NCBI GenBank assembly: GCA_002025645.1
Contig: CP018783.1
Span: forward strand, 2,728,001-2,792,000
Direction of reading: 5' to 3'
Length of the DNA: 64,000 bases
Origin: Curtobacterium pusillum
GTDB taxonomy: Bacteria; Actinomycetota; Actinomycetes; Actinomycetales; Microbacteriaceae
The stretch's first letter is position 1. Each line of letters begins with the position of its first letter. The translations under genes and the position numbers were made by a program. The notes under the pieces were generated by a model. It searched no databases and was not told the DNA's origin. It saw only the letters and a program-made list of their open reading frames with translations. Shown here piece by piece: positions 48,896 through 56,806 of this stretch.

Positions 48896-50032
48896 ATGTC
48901 ATTCCGCGCCGCGGCCCCCGCGACGACCACCGTCCGGCTCCTCGACACCGAGGGCCGGTTCGTGGAGACCGACGAGAACGCCGAGTTCGCCGCCGCCGCG
49001 CGGGCGATCCCGGACGAGACCCTGCTGGCGATGCACCGCCGCATGGTCCTCACCCGTCGGTTCGACCACGCCGGTCACAACCTCCAGCGCACCGGACAGC
49101 TCGGCCTCTGGGTCCCGAGCCACGGACAGGAAGCCGCGCAGACCGGCTCCGTGTTCGCCCTCCGCGCGCAGGACCACGTCTTCCCGTCCTACCGCGAGCA
49201 CGCGGTCACGATGCACCGCGGCGTCGAGCCGATGGAGATCATCGCGATGTACCGCGGGCAGACGCACGGCGGCTGGGACCCGGACGAGCGCGGCAACACG
49301 CACATCTCCACCCTGGTGATCGGCTCGCAGACGCTGCACGCCACCGGCTACGCGCTCGGGCAGAAGCTCGACGGCGACGTCGGCACGGGCGACCCGGACC
49401 GCGACGCGTGCTCGATCGTGTACTTCGGCGACGGCGCGACCAGCCAGGGCGACGTGAACGAGGCGTACGTGTTCTCGGCCTCGACCAAGGCCCCTGTCGT
49501 CTTCTTCCTGCAGAACAACCACTGGGCGATCTCGGTCCCCGTGGCCGTGCAGTCGCCGACGCCGCTCGTCGACCGCCCCCGCGGCTTCGGCATCCCGAGC
49601 GTCCTCATCGACGGCAACGACGTCCTCGCCTCGTACACGGCCTCCGTCGTCGCCACCGACCACGCCCGCAGCGGCCAGGGTCCGGCGTTCATCGAGGCCG
49701 ACACGTACCGCATCGGTGCACACACCAGCTCGGACGACCCGAGCCGGTACCGTGCCGACGGCGAGCTCGAGGACTGGGTCCGCCGCGACCCGATCGTCCG
49801 GTCCGAGGCGTACCTGCGCTCGAAGGGCGTCACCGACGAGCAGCTCGCCGCGTTCGACGAGGAAGGCGAGGACATCGCCGCCGACGTCCGTCGCCGCACG
49901 GTGGCCCTGACGGCACCGTCGGTGGACGTCATGTTCGACAACGTGTACCGCGAGCCGCATCCGCTGATCGCCGAGCAGAAGGCATGGCTCGAACGGTACG
50001 AGGCCGGCTACGAAGGGGGCGCCCACGCATGA
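48896..50032 (+). CDS. 2-oxo acid dehydrogenase E1 component, alpha subunit
   Basis: 378 residues. Thiamine-diphosphate motif G-D-G-A-T-S-Q-G-D-V-N-E-A then F-L-Q-N-N near 179-205. Helical segments L-G-L-W-V-P-S-H-G-Q-E-A and the phosphorylation-loop analogue Y-R-I-G-A-H-T-S-S-D-D-P resemble branched-chain enzymes. Decarboxylates the 2-oxo acid and passes the acyl group to E2. Overlaps E1beta by ATGA. Branched-chain (Bkd) use is favoured because actinobacteria usually have AceE for pyruvate, but pyruvate cannot be excluded. Confidence 0.93.
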   Translation: MSFRAAAPATTTVRLLDTEGRFVETDENAEFAAAARAIPDETLLAMHRRMVLTRRFDHAGHNLQRTGQLGLWVPSHGQEAAQTGSVFALRAQDHVFPSYREHAVTMHRGVEPMEIIAMYRGQTHGGWDPDERGNTHISTLVIGSQTLHATGYALGQKLDGDVGTGDPDRDACSIVYFGDGATSQGDVNEAYVFSASTKAPVVFFLQNNHWAISVPVAVQSPTPLVDRPRGFGIPSVLIDGNDVLASYTASVVATDHARSGQGPAFIEADTYRIGAHTSSDDPSRYRADGELEDWVRRDPIVRSEAYLRSKGVTDEQLAAFDEEGEDIAADVRRRTVALTAPSVDVMFDNVYREPHPLIAEQKAWLERYEAGYEGGAHA

Positions 50033-51078
50033 GCACCACCGAGCAGCTCTTCGACTACACGCTGCGCTCCCACCCGGGCGCCGGCGAGGTCCCGAGCGAC
50101 CCCACCCCGACCCTCCCGATGGCCAAGGCGCTCAACGCCGGGCTCGCGGCCGCGATGCAGGCGGACGACAAGGTCCTGCTGATGGGCGAGGACATCGGCC
50201 AGCTCGGCGGTGTCTTCCGCATCACCGAGGGGCTGCAGGACCGTTTCGGCCCCGAGCGCGTGCGGGACACCCCGCTCGCCGAAGCCGGCATCATCGGCAC
50301 CGCGATCGGCCTCGCCCTGCGCGGCTACCGTCCGGTCGTCGAGATCCAGTTCGACGGGTTCGTCTGGCCGGGCTTCGACCAGATCACCTCGCAGCTCGCG
50401 AAGATGGCGAACCGCCTGCCGGCGCACATGTCGCTGCCGGTCGTCATCCGCATCCCCTACGGCGGCCACATCGGCGCCGTGGAGCACCACCAGGAGTCCC
50501 CGGAGGCGTACTTCGCGCACACCCCGGGCCTCCGCGTGGTGAGCCCGAGCACGCCGAACGACGCCTACTGGATGATCCAAGAGGCAGTGGCCTCGAAGGA
50601 CCCGGTGGTCTTCCTCGAGCCGAAGTCCCGCTACTGGCCGAAGGGCCAGGTGGACCTGGTCGACGGCCACGTCCCGATGCACACCACGCGCGTCGCCCGG
50701 ACCGGCACCGAGGTCACCCTCGTCGGCCACGGCGCGATGGTCGCCACGCTCATGCAGGCCGCCGAGCTCGCCGAGTCCGAGGGCACCAGCTGCGAGGTCA
50801 TCGACCTCCGCTCGATCTCCCCGATCGACTGGGAGCCGCTGCTGGCGTCGGTCCGGAAGACCGGCCGCCTCGTCATCGCGCAGGAGGCCTCCGGCTTCGT
50901 GAGCGTCGGCAGCGAGATCGCCGCGACCGTCGCGGAGCAGTGCTTCTACACGATGCAGGCGCCGCCGCTCCGGGTCTCCGGGTTCGACATCCCGTTCCCG
51001 GTCTCCAAGCTGGAGCACCTGCACCTGCCGGACGCCGACCGCGTCCTCGAGGCCGTCGACCGCGCCCTCGCCTACTGA
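50029..51078 (+). CDS. 2-oxo acid dehydrogenase E1 component, beta subunit
   Basis: 349 residues. [14 protein letters not shown] and [14 protein letters not shown] are the classical transketolase-type pyrimidine-binding features, with the Glu of M-G-E-D contacting thiamine diphosphate. [18 protein letters not shown] is typical of Bkd/Pdh beta chains. Forms an alpha2beta2 E1 with the upstream product. Coupled by overlap to E1alpha and followed by E2 after 40 bases. Confidence 0.94.
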   Translation: MSTTEQLFDYTLRSHPGAGEVPSDPTPTLPMAKALNAGLAAAMQADDKVLLMGEDIGQLGGVFRITEGLQDRFGPERVRDTPLAEAGIIGTAIGLALRGYRPVVEIQFDGFVWPGFDQITSQLAKMANRLPAHMSLPVVIRIPYGGHIGAVEHHQESPEAYFAHTPGLRVVSPSTPNDAYWMIQEAVASKDPVVFLEPKSRYWPKGQVDLVDGHVPMHTTRVARTGTEVTLVGHGAMVATLMQAAELAESEGTSCEVIDLRSISPIDWEPLLASVRKTGRLVIAQEASGFVSVGSEIAATVAEQCFYTMQAPPLRVSGFDIPFPVSKLEHLHLPDADRVLEAVDRALAY

Positions 51079-51118
51079 CACCCTGACCGAGCTCGACCCG
51101 AACGCCGAAGGAGCCGAC

Positions 51119-52696
51119 GTGGCCGCCGCCGAATTCCCCCTGCCCGACGTGGGCGAAGGCCTGACCGAGGCCGAGATCGTGCAGTGGCGCGTCGCGATCG
51201 GGGACGAGATCGCCGTCGACCAGGTGCTCGTCGAGATCGAGACCGCGAAGTCCCTGGTCGAGCTGCCGTCGCCGTTCGCCGGCACCGTCACGGGGCTCCT
51301 CGTGTCCGAGGGCGACACCGTCGAGGTCGGCAAGCCGATCATCCGGGTCGACTCCGACGCGTCGGTCGCGTCCGGCGCCCCGGTCACGTCGACCCAGCCT
51401 GGAGGCGCGGCTCCCGTCGTCGACAGCGTCCCGGCCTCGCCGGACGTCACGGCCACCCCGCCGGCACCGCCCGCACCCGCGGCTCCGGTCGCGCAGATCC
51501 CGGCGGCGCCCGCGCCGGTCGCCGCTCCGGCTCCGGCAGCCGCGCCTGCAGCAGCCGCCCCCGCGCCGGCGCAGCCGGTCGCCGACGGCGCCTCCGTCGT
51601 CGGCACCGACGAGTCGTCCGGCGCCGTCCTCGTCGGCTACGGCTCCGCGACCTCGTCCCCGTCCCGTCGGAAGCCGGGTGCGCGCCGGGCCGCAGCCCTC
51701 GCGGCCGAGGCGAGCCGTGCCTCCAGTGCGGATGCCGCAGCAGCGGCCGAAGCCGCCACCGATCCCGGTGAGGAGAGCACCGCCGAGGCGATCAGCGCGC
51801 TCGGCTCGGGGTCCGGGCGCAAGCAGACCACCGCGACCAACGTCCTCGCGAAGCCCCCGATCCGGAAGCTCGCGAAGGACCTCGGCGTCGAGCTGACCGA
51901 GATCGTCGCGACCGGTCTCGCGGGCGAGGTCACCCGAGACGACGTCATCCGGCACGCGAAGCAGGCCAGCGTCTTCCGCAACATCGAGACGCCCGAGTGG
52001 GGCGACGTCCGGAGCGAGACGATCCCGGTCAAGGGCGTCCGCAAGGCGATCGCGACCGCGATGACCACGTCGGCGTTCACCGCGCCGCACGTCTCGCTGT
52101 TCGTCGACGTCGACGCGACCCGCACGATGGAGTTCGTCAAGCGCCTGAAGTCCTCGCCGACGTTCGCCGGGGTGAAGGTCTCGCCGTTGCTCCTCGTGGC
52201 GAAGGCCGTGATCTGGGCCGTCCGCCGCAACCGCTCGGTGAACTCGACGTGGACCGACCGCGAGATCATCGTGCACCACTTCGTGAACCTCGGCATCGCC
52301 GCCGCCACCCCGCGCGGGCTCATCGTGCCGAACATCAAGGACGCGCAGGACATGTCCCTGCTCGAGCTCGCCCAGGCCCTCGAGCAGCTCACCCTGACCG
52401 CCCGCGACGGCAAGACCACCCCGGCGCAGATGGCGAACGGCACGGTGTCGATCACGAACATCGGCGTGTTCGGCATGGACACCGGGACCCCGATCCTCAA
52501 CCCGGGCGAGGTCGCGATCGTGGCGATGGGCACGATCAAGGCGAAGCCGTGGGTCGTCGACGGCGAGGTCCGCTCCCGCATGGTGACCACGATCGGCGCG
52601 TCGTTCGACCACCGGGTCGTCGACGGGGACGTGGCGTCGCGCTTCGTGCACGACGTGGCGTCGGTGCTCGAGGAGCCTGCGCTGCTGCTCGACTAG
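51119..52696 (+). CDS. 2-oxo acid dehydrogenase E2, dihydrolipoamide acyltransferase
   Basis: 525 residues. One lipoyl domain (1-80) with Lys44 in I-E-T-A-K-S. A long Ala/Pro linker (about 85-165), a second linker, the peripheral-subunit-binding domain near 243-282 ([12 protein letters not shown]), then the catalytic domain (about 300-525) with [10 protein letters not shown] near the C terminus. GTG 51119 opens right at F-P-L-P-D-V-G-E-G. Two copies of the dispersed GGAGGC repeat are encoded in the linkers (51395-51410 and 51715-51729). E3 is not in the window. Confidence 0.95.
   Translation: MAAAEFPLPDVGEGLTEAEIVQWRVAIGDEIAVDQVLVEIETAKSLVELPSPFAGTVTGLLVSEGDTVEVGKPIIRVDSDASVASGAPVTSTQPGGAAPVVDSVPASPDVTATPPAPPAPAAPVAQIPAAPAPVAAPAPAAAPAAAAPAPAQPVADGASVVGTDESSGAVLVGYGSATSSPSRRKPGARRAAALAAEASRASSADAAAAAEAATDPGEESTAEAISALGSGSGRKQTTATNVLAKPPIRKLAKDLGVELTEIVATGLAGEVTRDDVIRHAKQASVFRNIETPEWGDVRSETIPVKGVRKAIATAMTTSAFTAPHVSLFVDVDATRTMEFVKRLKSSPTFAGVKVSPLLLVAKAVIWAVRRNRSVNSTWTDREIIVHHFVNLGIAAATPRGLIVPNIKDAQDMSLLELAQALEQLTLTARDGKTTPAQMANGTVSITNIGVFGMDTGTPILNPGEVAIVAMGTIKAKPWVVDGEVRSRMVTTIGASFDHRVVDGDVASRFVHDVASVLEEPALLLD
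51395..51410 (+). repeat. Dispersed CTGGAGGCGCGG repeat inside the E2 gene
   Basis: CAGCCTGGAGGCGCGG encodes Q-P-G-G-A within the Ala/Pro linker of E2, in frame with no interruption. Confidence 0.55.
51715..51729 (-). repeat. Second dispersed repeat copy inside the E2 gene
   Basis: CCGTGCCTCCAGTGC, in the opposite orientation to the copy at 51395, encodes R-A-S-S-A in the second Ala-rich linker of E2. Confidence 0.5.
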
Positions 52697-52713
52697 CGGG
52701 CGCCGCGCGCTTC

Positions 52714-52764
52714 GTGAGCAGAAATGGTCGGGTCGTGTTGCGAGACCCGACCATTTCTGCTCAC
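52714..52764. repeat. Hairpin repeat element, copy 2
   Basis: A 21-base-pair perfect stem (arm GTGAGCAGAAATGGTCGGGT plus C) with a 9-base loop, 17 bases after the E2 stop, so it also acts as a terminator-like structure. Compared with copy 1 it is inverted: CTTC precedes and CGAACG follows. Only the loop and the last two stem pairs differ. Confidence 0.9.
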
Positions 52765-52844
52765 CGAACGCAGTCCTCCGCACGACTCGCGCCCGTTCGC
52801 GCGCCGTTCACCCGGATGTCGGTGGGCGGCGGGATGATCGACGC

Positions 52845-53420
52845 ATGGTCCACCAGCTCCTGATGCCCTCGCAGGAGATCCGAACGGATCGCCTCCTGCT
52901 CACCCCGCTGACCCCCGCCGACATCGACGACGTGCACGGCGTGTTCTCCGACGCCCGGACGTGGATCCACCTGCCCGCCGGTCGGCACACGGTGCGGGCA
53001 TCGACCGTTGACCTCGTCCAGCGCAAGATCGGTGGTCGCGCTCGTCACGGCCTCGGGTCGTGGGCGGTGCGCTCGGCTACGGACCACGCGTTCCTCGGGG
53101 TCGGCGGTGTCGACATGACCGCCGCCGGGGTGTGGAACCTCGGGTACCGGCTGGCACCGTCGGCGTGGGGCAACGGCTACGCGACGGAGATCGCCCGTGC
53201 CGCCGTCAGTGCTGCGCACGAGGTCGCACCCGACGTCCCGATCACGGGTCGGGTACTCACGAACAACCCGGCATCGGCCGCGGTGCTCGAGCGGGCAGGG
53301 TTGTCGCTCGTGTGGCAGGGATCGACGTCCGCCATGCTGCCGACCGGTGTCGAGCGTCAGGTCTGGGCCGACCGGGCGCTTTCACGGACGCAGCGGGCCT
53401 GGCTCGTCGCCAACGCCTGA
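52845..53420 (+). CDS. GNAT-family N-acetyltransferase
   Basis: 191 residues. R-T-D-R-L-L-L-T-P-L-T-P-A-D opens the RimJ/RimL-like (Acetyltransf_3) subgroup. L-A-P-S-A-W-G-N-G-Y-A-T-E near 100-112 is the acetyl-CoA pyrophosphate loop, and N-P-A-S-A-A-V-L-E-R-A-G near 142-153 the second signature. It acetylates an amino group of an unknown acceptor. It ends 14 bases from the convergent ABC ATPase gene. Confidence 0.9.
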   Translation: MVHQLLMPSQEIRTDRLLLTPLTPADIDDVHGVFSDARTWIHLPAGRHTVRASTVDLVQRKIGGRARHGLGSWAVRSATDHAFLGVGGVDMTAAGVWNLGYRLAPSAWGNGYATEIARAAVSAAHEVAPDVPITGRVLTNNPASAAVLERAGLSLVWQGSTSAMLPTGVERQVWADRALSRTQRAWLVANA

Positions 53421-53434
53421 GTCCCCACCGCCGT

Positions 53435-54076
53435 TCACCCGTCGGAGGCGTACAGCGAGACCGTCTTGGATGCTCGTGCTTCCACGTCTGCTGCATGCGT
53501 CGCCACGATCACCGCGGCGCCCGAGTCGGCGAACTCGTCGAGCAGATCGAGCACCATCGCCGCATTGGTCCCGTCGAGTGCGCTCGTCGGTTCGTCGGCG
53601 AGGATGACGTCAGGCTGCTTGACCAGCAGGCGGGCGAGGGCCACACGTTGCTGCTCTCCGCCGCTGAGCTCGTGAGCGCGGTCCGTCGCCCTGCCGACGA
53701 GGCCCACCCGCTCCAGTGCTGCGGCTGTACGCACGGCTTCTCCACGACGCTTCCTGCCTGGCACCCGGGCGATGTCGATGTTCGCCTGCACAGTCATGTC
53801 AGGTACCAACCCGAAGTCCTGGAAGAGGTAGCCCAGGTGATCTCGGCGGACGAGACGCGCGCTTCGACCTCGTCCGCCGGCGACCACACCGTTGATCCGA
53901 ATCGATCCGGAGTCGAACCTGTCGATGTGGCCCAGGCAGTCGAGGAGTGTCGACTTCCCGGATCCGCTCGGGCCGATGACGGCGAGGGTCTCACCGCGGT
54001 CCACGTCGAACGTCAGGTCGTGCCAGAGCACCCGTCGTCCGCGCCGCTTGTCAGCGCTGCGCACTTCGATCATCAT
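53435..54076 (-). CDS. ABC transporter ATPase of the bacteriocin locus
   Basis: 213 residues, a single LolD/MacB-type nucleotide-binding domain. Walker A GPSGSGKSTLL near 38-48, Q-loop Q-D-F-G-L, signature LSGGEQQRVALARLL near 138-152, Walker B VILADEPTS, switch His in VATHAAD. It overlaps the stop of the FtsX-like gene by 4 bases (ATGA), so the two form one transporter. With the upstream lactococcin-972-like precursor it completes the expected trio. Likely role: immunity, perhaps removing the bacteriocin from the membrane; export of the bacteriocin itself is expected through Sec. Confidence 0.93.
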   Translation of the reverse strand: MMIEVRSADKRRGRRVLWHDLTFDVDRGETLAVIGPSGSGKSTLLDCLGHIDRFDSGSIRINGVVAGGRGRSARLVRRDHLGYLFQDFGLVPDMTVQANIDIARVPGRKRRGEAVRTAAALERVGLVGRATDRAHELSGGEQQRVALARLLVKQPDVILADEPTSALDGTNAAMVLDLLDEFADSGAAVIVATHAADVEARASKTVSLYASDG

Positions 54077-56076
54077 GATCCGTTCCCTCGTGCTCGGGCG
54101 ACACCCTTCGCCGTCGTCGCGATCGCCGCCAGGCTGGTGACACAGACCAAAGCGAGCGCGCCAGCGGCGAACGCAGCCGCGACGCCCGCAGTCTGGGCGA
54201 CTGGGTCTAGTGACGAGTGGAGTCCGGTTCCGTCGGGCCGGAGACCCCACCAGGTGTTGATCGTGACGACCGCGGAAACGGTCAGCAGCATCGCTTCGAT
54301 CACCAGAAGACTGCCGTTCGCCCGCAAGAAGGGCGTGCCGGCAGCGACCTTCGCGAAGTGAGCGCGGCCGTACCGGCGTCGGTGCGCGATCGCGCTGAGC
54401 GCCGCGAGCGCCCCGCTGACGACGAAGGCGCTCGCCACTCCGGCAACTCCGATCCCGACCATGCGCGCGGCAATCCGAGCTTCTTCCGCGGCCACTTGAC
54501 CCACATCGACGACGGCGCTGAACTCCCGGTCGACATCGGACGCTCGGATTGCGCGCTCGGCGGCGACCCGCGAGCCGAACACGACGTCCCCACTGGACAG
54601 CCATGAGCCGAGGAGATCCGCAGAGAACGCCGAAGCCGGTTCCGGCACGACGACCAAGATCGCGTCGTCGAGCCATGCCCGCGACGTCGAATCACCGGGA
54701 TACGAGTACAGCTCCTGTGCGGCGAGTCGGCCGACCGTGATGCCTGCGAGCGCAGCGGCTGGCGCGTCTCGGAGCTCCCATTCGGACAGGGCCTGGACGA
54801 ACCGATCCGAGTTGATGTCGGTGTGCTCGGGCAGCCAGACTGAGATGCCTCGGCCAGCGTTGGTGAGACGAGTGCCGTCCTCCGTGCGGACGTCCTGCAG
54901 CTGCAGGTAGCCGGAGTCCACGAACAACGCGGGTGCCACGCTCCGGCCGTGCCCCGTGGACACCTCGACAGGTGCTGCGAGAAGCGCGTCTCCGTGGTCG
55001 AGAGCACGTCCCGCGAACTCGCCGATCCGGTCCCAGTATGGTTGCGTGTCCACTGGGCGTGGGTCCGGGGTGACCCAGAGCTGGACCGTTTCCCCGGCGG
55101 CCCGCAGGTCGCGCTCAGCGCTGCCTGATCGAACGACGGCGACGGCCCCGACGAGGTCGAACGCCGCCGCGACGAGCAGGAGGAGCGCCGGGACGCGTGC
55201 TCCTTGGAGCACGACCAAGAGCGGCCCAGGTGGCCGTGCGCCTCGAAGCGCCTCGGCCATCGGTCGGCGGCACGCGACGAGCGTGCCGACTGCGTGCGTG
55301 GCGACGAGGGGAGCGAGAAGTGCTCCGCAGAGGATCGCGACCGCCGCGCCGAACGTCATCACATCCGCCAGCCCGTTGTGGAACGCGAGCCCGATCGCCG
55401 CGCACGGGGCCGCGATCGCGACGATGAGCAAGGCGGTTCGGGTCTCTGCCAGTTCGGCGAGCAGGATTGACGCGGTGCCCCTCCCGTGCAGCCGCCGCAC
55501 CGCGCAACGGCGGGGTGACCCGACCGTCCCCATCAAGCACAAGACCGAGGATCCCAGTGTCAGGGCGGCGATGAGACCGAGTGCCCCGTTGATGCCGTCG
55601 GCGATCCCGACGCGACGGAGCAGCGGGGTGCGCTCAGACGTCACGTCGTAGCCCACCCCCGTCAGCGCATCGATGGTCGCTCGTCGTGCTCGTTCGTCAC
55701 CGAACACGTCGTAGGTCCCCGTGGGGTCGAACTGGTCCAGGTCTGCCATGGGCCGGACGCCTGTCGTCATGGCGCTCGAGAAGTCCGCGTAGCCGTCTCG
55801 GAGCCACGACTCCCCCCGGCTCGCCGGAGCATCGGTGACGAGTGCCACGCGCCGAATGGTGGGGGCCGATCTGTCCGCCACGACGCGCACGATGGTCGCG
55901 TCCTCGGCCCGCGCGATGCGTTCGAGCGCGGCAGCGACTCGCTGGTTGGATCCGGTCTCGCTGCCCGCCGCGGCGGTCACTGTCGACGACGCTCCGACGA
56001 GTCCGGCTTCGCTGACCTGTGTCAGGCCGATGAAGCCCAGCACGAACGCGAGGAGCGGCGGGACGACGTACGCCAT
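54073..56076 (-). CDS. FtsX-like membrane protein, lactococcin-972-type immunity/transport (DUF1430-like)
   Basis: 667 residues from ATG 56076. One N-terminal helix, a large exterior region, three to four helices in the middle, a second exterior region and three more helices at the C terminus: the eight-helix FtsX/MacB-type layout of the bacteriocin-associated integral membrane family. The assignment rests on this topology and on lying between a lactococcin-972-like precursor and its ATPase. The frame is open to GTG 56187, which would overlap the bacteriocin gene and read through the hairpin at 56121-56149; ATG 56076 is preferred. Codon use is less GC-biased than in flanking operons, suggesting transfer. 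Confidence 0.82.
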   Translation of the reverse strand: MAYVVPPLLAFVLGFIGLTQVSEAGLVGASSTVTAAAGSETGSNQRVAAALERIARAEDATIVRVVADRSAPTIRRVALVTDAPASRGESWLRDGYADFSSAMTTGVRPMADLDQFDPTGTYDVFGDERARRATIDALTGVGYDVTSERTPLLRRVGIADGINGALGLIAALTLGSSVLCLMGTVGSPRRCAVRRLHGRGTASILLAELAETRTALLIVAIAAPCAAIGLAFHNGLADVMTFGAAVAILCGALLAPLVATHAVGTLVACRRPMAEALRGARPPGPLLVVLQGARVPALLLLVAAAFDLVGAVAVVRSGSAERDLRAAGETVQLWVTPDPRPVDTQPYWDRIGEFAGRALDHGDALLAAPVEVSTGHGRSVAPALFVDSGYLQLQDVRTEDGTRLTNAGRGISVWLPEHTDINSDRFVQALSEWELRDAPAAALAGITVGRLAAQELYSYPGDSTSRAWLDDAILVVVPEPASAFSADLLGSWLSSGDVVFGSRVAAERAIRASDVDREFSAVVDVGQVAAEEARIAARMVGIGVAGVASAFVVSGALAALSAIAHRRRYGRAHFAKVAAGTPFLRANGSLLVIEAMLLTVSAVVTINTWWGLRPDGTGLHSSLDPVAQTAGVAAAFAAGALALVCVTSLAAIATTAKGVARARGNGS

Positions 56077-56120
56077 CGTGACGGATCGGACGACAGGCCT
56101 ACTCTTCCGGGATCGGCGTG

Positions 56121-56149
56121 CACGGGCGCTCCCGGTAGGAGCGCCCGTG
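56121..56149 (-). terminator. Hairpin directly behind the bacteriocin gene
   Basis: CACGGGCGCTCC pairs perfectly with GGAGCGCCCGTG over a 5-base loop, seven bases past the bacteriocin stop and 45 bases before the membrane-protein start. It may cause partial termination or stabilise the bacteriocin mRNA end, giving more precursor than transporter. Confidence 0.7.
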
Positions 56150-56155
56150 GCGCGA

Positions 56156-56551
56156 TCAGCAGTTGTGGTAGTACGCCTTGTTGCCACTGGAAGCCTTCGG
56201 CGTCATCGCCATCGCGTACTTGCCGCCCGGGACGTTGGACACTCGCTTGGACTTCTTGCCCACCGCAGTGGCACCGTGGCACCGCTTCTCACGGAAGTAG
56301 TTCGACCACGTGTCGTCCTTGCCGACTCCCCACTGCCAGAAGCTCCCGCCCCCGCCGTCGTCCTTCCTCGTGGAGACCCCCGAGGTCTCACCGGTCGACC
56401 CGGCTCCGGACTCGGCGATCACAACGCCACCGGCCTCGGAACCCGACCCCAGGACCTCGTCCGTCGTGGCCGATGCGGTCGTGGCGGTCCCTGCGATCAG
56501 ACCGATCGACAGCCCGAGGCCGAGGAGGACCTTCATCTTCGTGTTCTGCAT
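56156..56551 (-). CDS. Lactococcin-972-family bacteriocin precursor
   Basis: 131 residues. A Sec signal peptide at 1-28 (M-Q-N-T-K-M-K-V-L-L start, cleavage after T-A-S-A). An acidic Gly/Ser/Glu linker follows (about 29-66), then the family core: G-G-G-S-F-W-Q-W-G-V-G, W-S-N-Y-F near 82-86, an H-G-A-T-A-V segment, and a terminal N-K-A-Y-Y-H-N-C. Lactococcin 972 blocks septum formation by binding lipid II; the same target is inferred here. Differences from the prototype: a longer linker and two Cys (R-C-H and the last residue), possibly disulfide-linked. GGGGA precedes ATG 56551; ATG 56554 is an alternative. TTGACA on this strand at 56618-56613 may be its -35 box. Confidence 0.87.
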   Translation of the reverse strand: MQNTKMKVLLGLGLSIGLIAGTATTASATTDEVLGSGSEAGGVVIAESGAGSTGETSGVSTRKDDGGGGSFWQWGVGKDDTWSNYFREKRCHGATAVGKKSKRVSNVPGGKYAMAMTPKASSGNKAYYHNC

Positions 56552-56596
56552 CATTCCCCTTTCACTGCCCCCTAGCGAGGCGTGCCTCATCGTGGC

Positions 56597-56671
56597 AGGA
56601 GGTGAACGGCAATGTCAAAAACTCTGAATGAATATATCGATGATCTTCAATCAGCCATTGTGGTGGTTCCG
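56597..56671 (+). pseudogene. Orphan gene start in AT-rich junction
   Basis: AGGAGGTG (about 56598-56605) and ATG 56612 are an ideal translation start. The first 18 codons read M-S-K-T-L-N-E-Y-I-D-D-L-Q-S-A-I-V-V, with clearly lower GC than anything nearby. Beyond about 56665 the frame runs antisense through the small membrane protein and esterase genes and its product is meaningless. It is best read as the 5' remnant of a lost gene at the edge of the bacteriocin island; chance is the alternative. Confidence 0.35.
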
Positions 56672-56806
56672 CGGTGCACTGCCCAACGTTGCACAGATCG
56701 TGGTGAGGGCCAACAGCGCTCCCGTGACCGGCACCGCGGCAAGCGGACAGAGCGTCAGTGCAACGACGGCGACGAGGGCGACCACACCGAGCACGACGTG
56801 GCTCAC
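56651..56806 (-). CDS. Small membrane protein (51 residues)
   Basis: GTG 56806 overlaps the stop of the esterase gene (GTGA). The product is almost entirely hydrophobic, with two short helices (about 3-19 and 22-42), and ends R-N-H-H-N-G. No family known. Tight coupling argues that it is real and works with the membrane esterase. Its end borders the AT-rich junction of the bacteriocin locus. Confidence 0.6.
   Translation of the reverse strand: MSHVVLGVVALVAVVALTLCPLAAVPVTGALLALTTICATLGSAPRNHHNG

Noticed and set aside
54073..56187. GTG 56187 as start of the FtsX-like protein
   Set aside because: It would overlap the bacteriocin C terminus and read through a 12-base-pair hairpin. ATG 56076 just before the first membrane helix is simpler, though not proven.
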